Assembly (NCBI GenBank): GCA_036267755.1
Contig: DATAVK010000134.1
Span: 1-64,000, forward strand
Direction of reading: 5' to 3'
From: DATAVK01 sp036267755
GTDB lineage: Bacteria > Actinomycetota > Actinomycetes > JAFAQI01
Length of the DNA stretch: 64,000 nt
Positions 15,376 through 24,524 of the stretch are shown piece after piece; position 1 is the first letter of the stretch, and each line of letters starts with the position of its first letter. The notes beneath the pieces are model-generated. The model did no database searches. It was given only the letters and a program-made list of their open reading frames with translations, and was not told the origin of the DNA. The position numbers and the translations under genes were made by a program.

Positions 15376-17502
15376 TCAAAACGATCGTCGCGGGGTCAGG
15401 TCGTAGACGGTCGTTCCGCCGATGGTCGTGGCGCTGAAGTGCGACTCGACCCACTGCTCGATCTGGCTGGCGTCATTGCCACCGGAGGCGGAGCCACCAG
15501 CGCCGCCGCCACCGCCGAACCCACCGCCGCCGAAGCCCCCGCCGAACCCACCGCGGCCGGCGCCTCCGATGAAGTAGTGGATCCGACCCTGCGCCACGTC
15601 GCGCTCGAACTGCGCAAGCGAAGGCGCAGGATCGGTCCCGTTGAAGCCGCCGACGGCCATCACCGGCTCGGCCGCCGCGAGCTGATATCCCGCCGCGTTC
15701 TCCGCACCAACGGTCGCGGCCACCCAGGTGTACGACGAGGCGTTGGCACGCAGTGCTTTGGTGATCGCGGCACTCGGCGTGCCGGCCTGGATCAAGTTCC
15801 CACCACCACCACCGCCACCGAGAGCCAGCGGGCCGCCCGGACCAAACAGGTTGCGGCCGCCACCGGACGGCCGGCCGCCGTTCCCAAAGCCGCGCGGGGA
15901 CTGGAATCCGCGGCCACCCCCGGCGCGCCCTCCCGGCCGGCCGAAAGCCCCGGCCCCGCCGGGTCCACCGCCGCGCGTCGCGGTCACCGCGGGCCCCGCA
16001 GACGGGATGGCTCCGGTCTGCGGTGTCTGCACCGTGTCGAGCGCCCAGGCCACCGGGCCGGTGAGACCGACGACGAGTGAGGCGAGCGCGACGACGCTGG
16101 ACCACCGGGTCAACCGACCCCACCGGCCAGGCGGGACCAGGACCGCGACCGCCGCAACCAGACCGACGACGAGCACGAAAACCCGCAGCCACGGGTGGAA
16201 GTCCGGGGACCGCGCCATCAGCCGATACGCCCAGACCGAGGTGCCGGCGACGGCCACGGCGAGCACGACTCGCGACGCCACCCGCCGGCGCGAGCGCCAC
16301 AGCGCGACGCCGCCGATGCCGACGAGAGCGCCGATCGGAGGCGCGAGAGCAACCGTGTAGTAGGGGTGAATGATCCCTTGGCCGAACGAGAACGTCAGCC
16401 CGGTCACGACCAGCCAGCTGCCCCACAGCAGGATCTGCCCCCTCGCCGTGTCGGTCCGAGGGGACCGGCGAATCAGCCACAGCACCGTGCCGGTAAGTAG
16501 CAGGGCGGCGGGGAGCAGCCAGGAGACCTGCGAGCCCATGTCCGAGCCGAACAGCCGGGTCAGTCCGGTGGGGCCCCACAGCCCGGCGTGCCCGGTCTGC
16601 CCCCCGGCGACGACGCTGCCGGTCTCGTTCCCGGTGAGCCGCCCGAACCCGTTGTAGCCGAAGATCATGTTGAGCACGCTGTTGTCGGTGGAGCCTCCGA
16701 CGTACGGTCGGTCAGCGGCCGGGATGAGGGTGACCGCGGCGACCCACCAGCCGGCGGTGACGACGATCGCGACGCCGGCGGCGGCAAGCTGGCCGACCCG
16801 GCGGCGCAGCGTCACGGGCGCGCAGCACAGGTACACCAACCCGAAGCCCGGTACGACGAGCAGCGCCTGGCCCAGTTTGGTGAGGAACCCGGCTCCGACC
16901 AGTACACCGGCGAGCACCAGCCACCGGGTCCGACCGTCCTCCAGCGCGCGCACCACGAGGTACGTCGTGCCGACGAGGCAGAGCACGAGCAGCGCATCCG
17001 GGTTGTTGAAGCGGAACATCAGCGCCGCGACCGGAGTCGTCGCCATCACGGCACCGGCGATCAGGCCAGCCACCGGACCAAACCGCCGTCGCACCGTCGC
17101 GTAGAGGACGCCGACGGCCGCGACGCCCTCCAGCGCCTGGGGCACGAGGATCGACCACGAGTTCACACCGAAGATCCGGGCCGAGATGTCCATCACCCAC
17201 AGCGAGCCGGGCGGCTTGTCGACCGTGATGAAGTTCGAGGAGTCGAAGGAGCCGAAGAACATCGCCTTCCAGGACTTCGTCGCCGCCTGCACGGCCGCGG
17301 AGTAGAAGGCATTGGCCCAGCCGGAGGCGTCGAGCCCCCACAGGTAAAGCACAGCAGTCAGGGCCAGCAGACCGAGGAGCGCCGGGCGCACCCAGGTCGG
17401 GTCGTCCTCCCGCCCGCGCAACGCCCGGCGCAACAGCGGCCGGTCCGATCGACCGGCCGTCGGGGTCACGGCCGTCACGACGCCAGCGGCGGTCACGGTC
17501 AT
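15376..17502 (-). CDS. GT39-family membrane glycosyltransferase (ArnT/YkcB-like)
   Basis: About 708 residues, integral membrane, with a dozen hydrophobic segments. The first outer loop has the acidic/aromatic pattern of GT-C enzymes (FYSAAVQAATKSWKAMFFGSF ... ITVDKPPGSLWVMD), as in ArnT and YkcB proteins that move sugar from a polyprenyl-phosphate donor. After the membrane part come a Gly-rich disordered region and a small extracytoplasmic domain (TWVAATVGAENAAGYQLA ... IHYFIGG), then a second Gly-rich run. This arrangement is usual for actinobacterial members. The ATG at 17502 was chosen; the frame is open to 17580. Acceptor unknown (cell wall glycan or protein). Confidence 0.88.
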   Translation of the reverse strand: MTVTAAGVVTAVTPTAGRSDRPLLRRALRGREDDPTWVRPALLGLLALTAVLYLWGLDASGWANAFYSAAVQAATKSWKAMFFGSFDSSNFITVDKPPGSLWVMDISARIFGVNSWSILVPQALEGVAAVGVLYATVRRRFGPVAGLIAGAVMATTPVAALMFRFNNPDALLVLCLVGTTYLVVRALEDGRTRWLVLAGVLVGAGFLTKLGQALLVVPGFGLVYLCCAPVTLRRRVGQLAAAGVAIVVTAGWWVAAVTLIPAADRPYVGGSTDNSVLNMIFGYNGFGRLTGNETGSVVAGGQTGHAGLWGPTGLTRLFGSDMGSQVSWLLPAALLLTGTVLWLIRRSPRTDTARGQILLWGSWLVVTGLTFSFGQGIIHPYYTVALAPPIGALVGIGGVALWRSRRRVASRVVLAVAVAGTSVWAYRLMARSPDFHPWLRVFVLVVGLVAAVAVLVPPGRWGRLTRWSSVVALASLVVGLTGPVAWALDTVQTPQTGAIPSAGPAVTATRGGGPGGAGAFGRPGGRAGGGRGFQSPRGFGNGGRPSGGGRNLFGPGGPLALGGGGGGGNLIQAGTPSAAITKALRANASSYTWVAATVGAENAAGYQLAAAEPVMAVGGFNGTDPAPSLAQFERDVAQGRIHYFIGGAGRGGFGGGFGGGGFGGGGGAGGSASGGNDASQIEQWVESHFSATTIGGTTVYDLTPRRSF

Positions 17503-17599
17503 CGGCCACCCCGCATGATTCCAGCGTCCGGCACCTGGCTGAGAGAACGCTGAGAGCTCGCGACGTTCACGACCGGTCACCGCGGGGCAGGTCTTCGGC

Positions 17600-18427
17600 G
17601 TGACCAGCGCACCGCCCGTCCTCCGCCACGCTGCCCGGCGGCTGCCGGGCCACCGCCGGCCCAGCCAGGCAGCGCGACTCGGGCTGCTCGCTCGGGCCGG
17701 TTTCTACGCCGTCATGGCGTGGCTGACCATCACGGTCGCGGTCGACGGTGCGGGCTCGCGGCAGACCAACGCGCAGGGCGCGCTCGCGGCGGTCACCACC
17801 ACCGACCTCGGGACGGCGCTCGTCGCGGTCGCCGCCGCCGGGTTCGTCGTACTGGGCATCACGCGCGTGGTGGCCGGGATCCGGGGCGTCGACACCGAGT
17901 GGTGGCAACGCACGACCACCGCGCTGCAGGGACTGTCCTACCTGGCGGCGGCGAGCGTTCCCATCGGATTCCTGCTCGGTCATCACGGCGAGGGCAGCGA
18001 GCACTCGCAGCACCACGACACCGCCGATCTGCTCGGGCTGCCCGGTGGGCGGGTGTTGGTCGTCGCCGCCGGCATCATCATCCTCGCGGTGAGCGCCTGG
18101 CAGATCCGTACGGCGTGGGGCCAGGACTTCACCGACGGCATGGATCTCGCCGGAGCGAGTCGGAAGGTACGGCGGCTGGTGGTGGTCACGGGGACGGTGG
18201 GCATCGCGGCGCGCGCGGTTGTGTTCGCCCCGATCGGCATCTTTCTGATCGTCGCTGGGATCCAGGCCGACCCCGCACACGCGAAGGGCCTCGACGACGA
18301 GCTGGCGTTGCTGGCCCGAGCGCCGCTCGGCCCGGTGCTGTTGGCCGCGGTCGCTGCCGGGCTCGCCGTCTTTGCGGCGTACTCGGTGCTCGAGGCCCGC
18401 TACCGCGATGTCGACTCGAGTCGCTGA
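17600..18427 (+). CDS. DUF1206 membrane protein
   Basis: 275 residues with six membrane segments in three similar pairs, each opening with a basic (A)R-x-G-F/YAVMA- or RAVVFAPIG-like helix; this threefold internal repeat is the mark of DUF1206. Example segments are LGLLARAGFYAVMAWLTI and VGIAARAVVFAPIGIFLI. Function is unknown. It is divergent from the GT39 gene (97 bp between starts) and convergent with the MarR gene, so it is probably expressed alone. Confidence 0.87.
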   Translation: MTSAPPVLRHAARRLPGHRRPSQAARLGLLARAGFYAVMAWLTITVAVDGAGSRQTNAQGALAAVTTTDLGTALVAVAAAGFVVLGITRVVAGIRGVDTEWWQRTTTALQGLSYLAAASVPIGFLLGHHGEGSEHSQHHDTADLLGLPGGRVLVVAAGIIILAVSAWQIRTAWGQDFTDGMDLAGASRKVRRLVVVTGTVGIAARAVVFAPIGIFLIVAGIQADPAHAKGLDDELALLARAPLGPVLLAAVAAGLAVFAAYSVLEARYRDVDSSR

Positions 18428-18440
18428 CGCCGCCGGCCGA

Positions 18441-18887
18441 CTACGCCGGGTCCTCGACCAGCAGCTCTTCCAGCAGCGGCAGCAGATCGCGCAGCCGCTC
18501 AGCGTCGCCGGGCGGTAGCGCCGAGATCCGGGTGGCCAGGTTCGCGGTCCGCGCGGAGCGCGCCCACTCGAGCTTGTCCTTACCCAGCTGGCTCAGCGAG
18601 ATGTAGGCAGAACGTCGGTCGGCCGGGTCACCGGTCCGGTCGACCAGCCCCGCCTCCGCAAGCCCCGCCACCAGCCGGGTGGCGGTAGGGGCGCTGACTC
18701 GCTCCCAGTCAGCGAGGTCGCCGATCCGTAACGGGGAACGCTGCTCGACCGTGACGAGGGCAGACCACTGCGACAACGTCAGGTCACCGGGGCCCGACTG
18801 GCGTAGCTGGCGAGCCAGCCGCGCGATAGTGACCCGCAACCGCGCCGCAGTCTCGGCGTCGGTGGCGGTGACGGAGGTGGGGCTCAC
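18441..18887 (-). CDS. MarR-family transcriptional regulator
   Basis: 148 residues with the winged helix-turn-helix of MarR (LTLSQWSALVTVEQ, LRIGDLADWERVSAPTATRLV, then the DPADRRSAYISLS wing). It is the last gene of a two-gene unit with the MFS exporter, overlapping it as ATGA at 18884-18887. Co-transcription of a MarR repressor with the pump it controls is common; the palindrome at 20631-20655 upstream of the pump is the likely operator, giving autorepression relieved by drug. Confidence 0.93.
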   Translation of the reverse strand: MSPTSVTATDAETAARLRVTIARLARQLRQSGPGDLTLSQWSALVTVEQRSPLRIGDLADWERVSAPTATRLVAGLAEAGLVDRTGDPADRRSAYISLSQLGKDKLEWARSARTANLATRISALPPGDAERLRDLLPLLEELLVEDPA

Positions 18888-20611
18888 ACGCTCGCTCCTG
18901 TCCCAGATGCCGTCAGCTCGTCGGCAGGCGCCGGATGGGGATCGTCATGGACCGCCTCCTCGACGTGCACGTACTTGCGGCCGCGCGACAGCGACGCTAC
19001 AGCGCCAACGAGCGACATGGCGATGGCAAGGCTGAACACGACCACCAGACCATGATGGAACGGTCCGGAGATCAGCGACGGGAAGAAGCCGCGACCGGTC
19101 AGGTGGGCCTGCTGCGCCGCGGTGAGGTGCGACAGCGTCGTTGGCCCCAGCAAGCTGCGGATCGGGTTGTAGCCCAGGAAGGCTGCGAAGAGCACGCCGA
19201 CCGCTGGGAGCGACGCGACGTGATGCGCGGCGGCCGCGGGGACACCGTTGGCCGTTAGCCCCTGGAACAGGGTCGTCGGCAACGAGCTCGACAGCCCGAC
19301 GATCATCAGCGAGAAGAACAGGCCGATCGACAGCACCATGCCGCTGTTCTGGAACGTCGCACGCATGCCGTTCGCGGCGCCACGTTGCCGCGCCGGGACG
19401 GAGTTCATGATGGCCGCGACGTTCGGCGAGGAGAACAACCCGGAGCCGATGCCGGACAGCAAGATCAGGGCGGCGAAGGCGAGATACGGGAAGTTGGTGG
19501 GGAGCAACAGCAGGCCACCGAACGACATCGCCACGATCACCAGGCCGCCGGTCGAGAACAGCCGGGCGCCGTACCGATCGGAGAGCCAGCCGGAGACCGG
19601 GCCGGCGATCAGGAATCCCACCGTCAGCGGTAGCAGGTAGATGCCGGCCCACAACGGGGTGTCCTCGAAGGCATAGCCGTGTTGCGGCAGCCAGATGCCC
19701 TGCAACCAGATGATGAGCATGAACTGCATGCCGCCCCGCGCGATGGCATTGAGCCACTGGGCGGCGTTACCAGCCGAGAACGCACGGATCTTGAACAACT
19801 CCAGGTGGAACATCGGCGCCTCGACGCGCCGTTCGACCGCGGCAAAGATGAGGAGCAGCGCCGCTCCGCCGATCAGGCCGGCGAGCACCCACGGATTCGT
19901 CCACCCCATGGTTCGCCCGGCGTACGGCTCGATGCCGTAGACGATCGCGGCGAGGATCGCGGTCAGGCCGGCGGCGAACGTCAGGTTGCCCCACCAGTCG
20001 ATCGTGGCGGGCTGTCGAGAACTGGTCTCGCGCAGGCTCTTGTACGCCCACACCGTGCCGAGTATGCCGATGGGGACACTGAACCAGAAGATCAGCCGCC
20101 AGCTGACCTCGGAGAGCAGACCGCCGGCGACCAGACCGATGAACGACCCCGAGATACCGGCCACCATGTTGATGCCGAGCGCGAATCCGCGCTGCTCGGT
20201 CGGGAATGCGTCGGCAAGGATCGCCGTCGAGTTGGCAATGAGCATCGCGCCACCGACTGCCTGCAGCACCCGGAAGCCGATCAGCCACAGGGCGCCGCCC
20301 GCCCCCATCAAGGGATCGAGCGCCAGGATCACCGAGCCAAGCGAGAACACCGCGAAGCCGGCGTTGTACATCCGGACCCGGCCGAACATGTCCCCGAGCC
20401 GGCCGAGGGTGACGACCAGGACCGCCTGGACCAGCAGGTACCCCATGAGCATCCACAGCAGGTAGCTGGAGTTCGCCGGAAGCAGCGGGTCCAGTTTGAT
20501 GCCGCGGAAGATGGTCGGAAGCGAGATAAGGACGATCGAGGCGTTGACGGTCGCCATCAACATGCCGAGCGTGGTGTTCGACAGGGCGACCCACTTGTAC
20601 TGCCGGGTCAT
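18884..20611 (-). CDS. MFS multidrug exporter, EmrB/QacA (DHA2, 14-segment) type
   Basis: 575 residues and about 14 membrane segments. The motif-A loop between segments 2 and 3 reads LGRLGDMFGRVRMY and the antiporter motif C region includes GFRVLQAVGGAMLIANSTAI and GISGSFIGLVAGGLL. Such proton antiporters export lipophilic drugs or dyes. The ATG at 20611 follows TTGGAG. A strong palindrome lies 20 bp upstream (20631-20655), and a MarR regulator is encoded in the same operon, so drug-induced expression is likely. Substrate unknown. Confidence 0.94.
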   Translation of the reverse strand: MTRQYKWVALSNTTLGMLMATVNASIVLISLPTIFRGIKLDPLLPANSSYLLWMLMGYLLVQAVLVVTLGRLGDMFGRVRMYNAGFAVFSLGSVILALDPLMGAGGALWLIGFRVLQAVGGAMLIANSTAILADAFPTEQRGFALGINMVAGISGSFIGLVAGGLLSEVSWRLIFWFSVPIGILGTVWAYKSLRETSSRQPATIDWWGNLTFAAGLTAILAAIVYGIEPYAGRTMGWTNPWVLAGLIGGAALLLIFAAVERRVEAPMFHLELFKIRAFSAGNAAQWLNAIARGGMQFMLIIWLQGIWLPQHGYAFEDTPLWAGIYLLPLTVGFLIAGPVSGWLSDRYGARLFSTGGLVIVAMSFGGLLLLPTNFPYLAFAALILLSGIGSGLFSSPNVAAIMNSVPARQRGAANGMRATFQNSGMVLSIGLFFSLMIVGLSSSLPTTLFQGLTANGVPAAAAHHVASLPAVGVLFAAFLGYNPIRSLLGPTTLSHLTAAQQAHLTGRGFFPSLISGPFHHGLVVVFSLAIAMSLVGAVASLSRGRKYVHVEEAVHDDPHPAPADELTASGTGASV

Positions 20612-20630
20612 TGCACGACTCCAAGAGGCT

Positions 20631-20655
20631 AGATACTTTCTTAACGAAAGTATCT
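20631..20655. promoter_or_regulatory. Perfect 10-bp-arm palindrome, probable MarR operator
   Basis: Arms AGATACTTTC and GAAAGTATCT are exact reverse complements around TTAAC. It lies directly upstream of the MFS exporter start in otherwise GC-rich DNA. Length, AT-richness and place match MarR-family operators, and a MarR gene is in the operon. Confidence 0.8.
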
Positions 20656-20671
20656 ACGAGTCTGTTCCCGG

Positions 20672-20929
20672 CTAGGGCTCGGGTGGGCCGGTCGGACTGC
20701 TTTGACCCGGCGGGGTCGGCGACCCCGGGCCCGAGGTGTCCTCGCTGCTCGTCGGCGGCGGGAAGTGCGCGGGCAGACCCTTGAGGTGCTTGTTCATTGA
20801 CCGGAACAGGAAGTAGCTCGCAACGCATAGGGCCACCACGACCAGGAAAGCGATGAAGCCCGCGCCGAAATCATCGTCGCCGTCGGCGAGGACTGCGGCT
20901 GCGGCGACGACTGCCACGCCGGTGATCAT
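20672..20929 (-). CDS. Small membrane protein of unknown function
   Basis: 85 residues from ATG at 20929. It has two hydrophobic segments (MITGVAVVAAAAVLA and FIAFLVVVALCVASYFLF) and a Pro/Ser/Gly-rich C-terminal tail of about 30 residues. The start overlaps the mca stop as ATGA (20926-20929), so it is translationally coupled to mca. A small membrane protein follows mca in mycobacteria too (as I recall), but no function is known. The longer open frame upstream overlaps mca and is not used. Confidence 0.7.
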   Translation of the reverse strand: MITGVAVVAAAAVLADGDDDFGAGFIAFLVVVALCVASYFLFRSMNKHLKGLPAHFPPPTSSEDTSGPGSPTPPGQSSPTGPPEP

Positions 20930-21807
20930 CGCCGTACCTCGTCCCTGACTCCGGCGAACAGGTCGTCCTCCGGAAGCTCGGAGTTCACCAGCGACCGGGC
21001 CAGCTCGTAGTCCTCCGTGGGCCACGCCTGCTGCTGGATCTCCAGCGGGCAGGCGAACCACGCCGACGTCGGATCGACCTGTGTCGCGTGGGCGATCAGC
21101 GCCTGGTCGCGCACCCCGAAGTAGTCAGCGCAGGGCACCGACGTGGTGACCCTGTGGCCGCGGTCCGACTCTTCGACCCACTCCTCCAGCCGCTCCGCGT
21201 ACGGCGACTCGATACCGGCCTCGACCATCGCCTCGTGCAGCGCCAGGAACCGGTTCCGGTGAAATGTCATGTGGTAGTAGAGCTTTAGCGGCTGCCACGG
21301 CTCGCCGGTGCCCGGGTAGCGGTCGGGATCGGCCGCGGCGTCGAAGGCCTCGACGCTGACCCTGTGGGTCATGATGTGGTCCGGATGCGGATATCCGCCG
21401 TTCTCGTCGTACGTCGTCATCACGTGCGGCCGGAAGGTGCGGACCAGCCGGACCAACGGCTCGGAGGCATCCTCGAGTGACTCGAGACCGAAGCACCCTT
21501 CGGGCAGCGGCGGCAGCGGATCGCCCTCCGGCAAGCCTGAGTCGACGAAGCCGAGCCAGGTGTGGTGAACGCCGAGGATCTCGATGGCACGCTGCATTTC
21601 GTGGTGCCGGATGCCAGCGAGGTTGGCGACCACTTCCGGGGTGTCCATCGCGGGGTTGAGGATCGACCCGCGCTCGCCACCGGTGCACGTCGCGATGAGG
21701 ACCTCGACCCCCTCGGCGGCGTACTTAGCGACGGTCGCGGCACCCTTGCTGGCCTCGTCATCGGGGTGCGCGTGCACCGCGAGCAGCCGCAACGGTCCTT
21801 GGGTCAC
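20926..21807 (-). CDS. mca: Mycothiol S-conjugate amidase
   Basis: 293 residues. Mca cleaves mycothiol S-conjugates to a mercapturic acid, which is exported, and GlcN-inositol; this is a detoxification route particular to actinobacteria. The zinc ligands are seen in VHAHPDDEASKG and YPHPDHIMTHR, and the TCTGGERGSILNPAMD stretch is typical of the MshB/Mca family. The length and the FACPLEIQQQAWPTEDY tail favour Mca over the deacetylase MshB. GTG start at 21807. It is divergent from greA (41 bp), as in mycobacteria. Confidence 0.96.
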   Translation of the reverse strand: MTQGPLRLLAVHAHPDDEASKGAATVAKYAAEGVEVLIATCTGGERGSILNPAMDTPEVVANLAGIRHHEMQRAIEILGVHHTWLGFVDSGLPEGDPLPPLPEGCFGLESLEDASEPLVRLVRTFRPHVMTTYDENGGYPHPDHIMTHRVSVEAFDAAADPDRYPGTGEPWQPLKLYYHMTFHRNRFLALHEAMVEAGIESPYAERLEEWVEESDRGHRVTTSVPCADYFGVRDQALIAHATQVDPTSAWFACPLEIQQQAWPTEDYELARSLVNSELPEDDLFAGVRDEVRR

Positions 21808-21848
21808 AGCGCCATGGTTTCACGCTTGCCGCGGGTAACCTGATTCGG

Positions 21849-22340
21849 ATGAGCGACCCGACCGTCACCTGGCTCACTCAGGACGCCTACGACCGCCTCA
21901 ACGAAGAGCTGCAGACGCTGTCGGGCCCGGCCCGCGCGGAAATCGTCGACCGCATCGCCGCAGCCCGCGCGGAGGGCGACCTGAAGGAGAACGGCGGCTA
22001 CCACGCTGCCAAGGACGAGCAGGGCAAGATGGAGGCCCGGATTCGGCAGCTCAACCAGCTGCTGCGCGACGCGAAGGTCGGTACGCCGCCTTCCGCGGAC
22101 GCTGGCGTCGCGGGCCCGGGCATGATCGCCAGCGTGCGTTTCGGTGAGGGCGACGAGGAGACTTTCCTGATCGGCTCCCGCGAGGAGGCCGCCGTGAGCG
22201 ACCTCACCGTGTACTCCCCGCAGTCGCCCCTCGGCAAGGCCCTCGCCGGCGCCAAGCCGGGCGAGGCGCGCAGCTACAAGGCCCCGAATGGCCGCGACAT
22301 TAGGGTGGAGCTACTCGAGGTCAAGCCCTACACCCGCTGA
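21849..22340 (+). CDS. greA: Transcription elongation factor GreA
   Basis: 163 residues. The N-terminal coiled-coil hairpin carries the acidic tip (AARAEGDLKENGGYHAAKDEQ) that enters the RNA polymerase secondary channel to rescue backtracked complexes by stimulating RNA cleavage; the C-terminal domain ends SPLGKALAGAKPGEARSYKA. Full length for the family. The gene is single, divergent from mca and convergent with ilvA. Confidence 0.97.
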   Translation: MSDPTVTWLTQDAYDRLNEELQTLSGPARAEIVDRIAAARAEGDLKENGGYHAAKDEQGKMEARIRQLNQLLRDAKVGTPPSADAGVAGPGMIASVRFGEGDEETFLIGSREEAAVSDLTVYSPQSPLGKALAGAKPGEARSYKAPNGRDIRVELLEVKPYTR

Positions 22341-22375
22341 CCCACGCGCCTGGCCCACTGGTGGGGTACGGCGGA

Positions 22376-23590
22376 TCAGTCGACCGAGAGCGGGTAACCC
22401 GCGGCGCGCAGCCGTTCGAGCACCCGTTCGCGATGCTCCGCTCCGCGCATCTCCAGCTGGAGGGCGACTTCGACTTCGTCGAGGTGCAGCGCGCCACCAG
22501 TCCGTAGGTGCTCCACGTCGAGGACGTTGGCGCCGGAGGCCGCGAGCTCGCCGAGCAACCGGGCCAGCTCACCCGGCCGGTCCGGCACCCGGAGGTGGAA
22601 CGACAGGTAGCGGCCGGCCGCGATCATGCCGTGACGCAGCACCCGCATCAGGAGCAACGGGTCGATGTTGCCGCCCGAGAGCACCGCGACCACGGGCGGC
22701 TCGAAGTCTTGTGGCCCTTCCATCACGGCGGCAACCGACGCGGCGCCGGCCGGTTCGACGACGAGCTTGGCGCGCTCGAGGCAGAGCAGCAGCGCGCGGG
22801 CTAAGGCGTCCTCATCGACCGCGACAACGTCGGCCGCGTGCTGACGCACCAGCTCATAGGTCAGCCTCCCTGGGCTGCCGACCGCGATCCCGTCCGCCAT
22901 CGTCGCCATCGACTCGAGCCGCACCGGCCGACCGGCGGCGAGCGAGGGCGGGAAGCTCGCCGCGCCGGCAGCCTGGACCCCGACGATCCGGACCTCGGGA
23001 CGCAACGCCTTGACCGCAACACAAATCCCGGCCAGCAGGCCGCCGCCACCGGTGCCGACAACGATGGTGCGGACGTCGGGGCACTGCTCGAGGATCTCGA
23101 GACCGACGGTCCCCTGGCCGGCCACGACGTCGGGATGGTCGAAGGGATGGATGAGTACGGCGCCCGTGCGCTCAGCGTGCTCCGAGGCGGCGACGAGCGC
23201 CTCGTCGACGGTGATGCCCGCGAACCGCACGTCCGCGCCGTAGGACCGGGTCGCGGCGATCTTCGGGATCGGTGCGCCCTCTGGCATGTAGACCACGGCG
23301 TCGGTCCCGAGCAGGGACGCGGCCAGCGCGACTCCCTGGGCGTGGTTGCCGGCGCTCGCAGCGACGACCCCGTTGCGGCGTTCGGCCGGGGATAGCCGGG
23401 AGATCCGCACATAGGCACCGCGCAGCTTGAACGATCCGGCGCGCTGCTGGTTCTCACACTTCAGCCAGACCGGGCCCCCGACCAGTTGCGAGAGCGGCCG
23501 CGACGGCTGCATAGGGGTACGTCGGACGACGTCACGCAACAGGTCCTGGGCCGCCTCGACGTCACTGAGCTGCACCGGGTCAGTCTGCAC
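22376..23590 (-). CDS. ilvA: Threonine ammonia-lyase with C-terminal ACT domain
   Basis: 404 residues, fold type II PLP enzyme converting threonine to 2-oxobutanoate and ammonia (isoleucine pathway, or threonine/serine breakdown). The PLP lysine is in AGSFKLRGAY, with SAGNHAQG and the Gly-rich GTGGGGLLAG phosphate loop. The last ~75 residues (LSFHLRVPDRPGELARLLGEL) form an ACT-like domain, as in the TdcB/short IlvA class. GTG at 23590 gives the usual length; it overlaps the ROK gene's end by 11 bp. Third gene of the FIST-ROK-ilvA unit. Confidence 0.93.
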   Translation of the reverse strand: MQTDPVQLSDVEAAQDLLRDVVRRTPMQPSRPLSQLVGGPVWLKCENQQRAGSFKLRGAYVRISRLSPAERRNGVVAASAGNHAQGVALAASLLGTDAVVYMPEGAPIPKIAATRSYGADVRFAGITVDEALVAASEHAERTGAVLIHPFDHPDVVAGQGTVGLEILEQCPDVRTIVVGTGGGGLLAGICVAVKALRPEVRIVGVQAAGAASFPPSLAAGRPVRLESMATMADGIAVGSPGRLTYELVRQHAADVVAVDEDALARALLLCLERAKLVVEPAGAASVAAVMEGPQDFEPPVVAVLSGGNIDPLLLMRVLRHGMIAAGRYLSFHLRVPDRPGELARLLGELAASGANVLDVEHLRTGGALHLDEVEVALQLEMRGAEHRERVLERLRAAGYPLSVD

Positions 23591-24524
23591 CGTGCTCCCA
23601 GTACGTCTTGCCGGCCAGGACCAGGGCCGCCGCACCGATCAGTCCGGCTTCGGCGCCGTTCTCGGCCGGGACGATCCCGCACCGGCGGGCGAAGTCCAAC
23701 CGGGCGTGACGGCGGAATGACTCCCGCGCTGGGCCGAGCAGCAGGTCACCCGCGCCCGCCAGGCCACCCCCGATGACCGCGACCTCGAGCTCGAGCAGTG
23801 ACGTGGCACCGGCCAGCGCGATGCCCAGCGCGTCCCCGGCTCGGGCAAAGGCGGCTCGGGCGACCTGGTCACCGGCGCGCGCTGACTCGGCGAGGGCCTT
23901 GCCATCCGCGGTCGCACCCGCGGGCGGCGACCAGCCGTGCTGCTTCGCCCAGCCGACCACCGCGGGGCCACGCGCCACGGCCTCCAGGCAGCCGCGGGCA
24001 CCGCAGCCGCACACCGGGCCGTCGGGCTCGACCACGAGGTGCCCGAGGTGCCCGGCGTTGCCGCTCGCCCCGTTGACGATGCGGCCGCCCAACAGCACGC
24101 CACCACCGACGCCGGTCGACACCACGACGCCGAGCGCAGCGTCCGTGCCACGGGCAGCGCCCTGCCAGTGCTCACCTGCGAGCATGGCGACGGCGTCATT
24201 GTGGATCCGGACAGTCGCGTCGGGGAACCGCTCGAGGAGCCTGGCCCGCAACGGGAAGTCGCGCCAGGCCGGCAGGTTGATCGGCGAGACGACACCAGCA
24301 GGCCACAGCATCGGGCCACCGCAGCCCACCCCGACGGCGGTCGGCGACTGGCCTCCCACCACGTCGTCGAGCAGGGTGCGCACGGTCTGCCACAGCTCGT
24401 CTCCGCGGTTCGCCCCGGTTGGGTCGGTCGGGACCTCGCGGCGACCGGTGACGGCTCCGGAGTCATCGACCCATGCGGCGGCGAGCTTCGTGCCACCCAC
24501 ATCCAGCGCCAGAGCTCGTGTCAT
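23580..24524 (-). CDS. ROK-family sugar kinase (glucokinase-like)
   Basis: 314 residues. The ATP phosphate-binding motif LALDVGGTKLAA opens the protein; the ROK zinc motif CGCGARGCLEA is complete, and the catalytic Asp sits in IHNDAVAMLAGEHW. ROK kinases phosphorylate glucose, N-acetylglucosamine or related sugars; the substrate is not certain, glucose being most likely. No DNA-binding domain is present, so it is a kinase and not a ROK repressor. Its ATG overlaps the FIST gene's stop (24521-24524). Confidence 0.92.
   Translation of the reverse strand: MTRALALDVGGTKLAAAWVDDSGAVTGRREVPTDPTGANRGDELWQTVRTLLDDVVGGQSPTAVGVGCGGPMLWPAGVVSPINLPAWRDFPLRARLLERFPDATVRIHNDAVAMLAGEHWQGAARGTDAALGVVVSTGVGGGVLLGGRIVNGASGNAGHLGHLVVEPDGPVCGCGARGCLEAVARGPAVVGWAKQHGWSPPAGATADGKALAESARAGDQVARAAFARAGDALGIALAGATSLLELEVAVIGGGLAGAGDLLLGPARESFRRHARLDFARRCGIVPAENGAEAGLIGAAALVLAGKTYWEHGAD

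Noticed and set aside
15480..15550. Short GC-rich repeats that look like a tandem array
   Set aside because: They encode the Gly-rich tail of the GT39 protein and are explained by coding.
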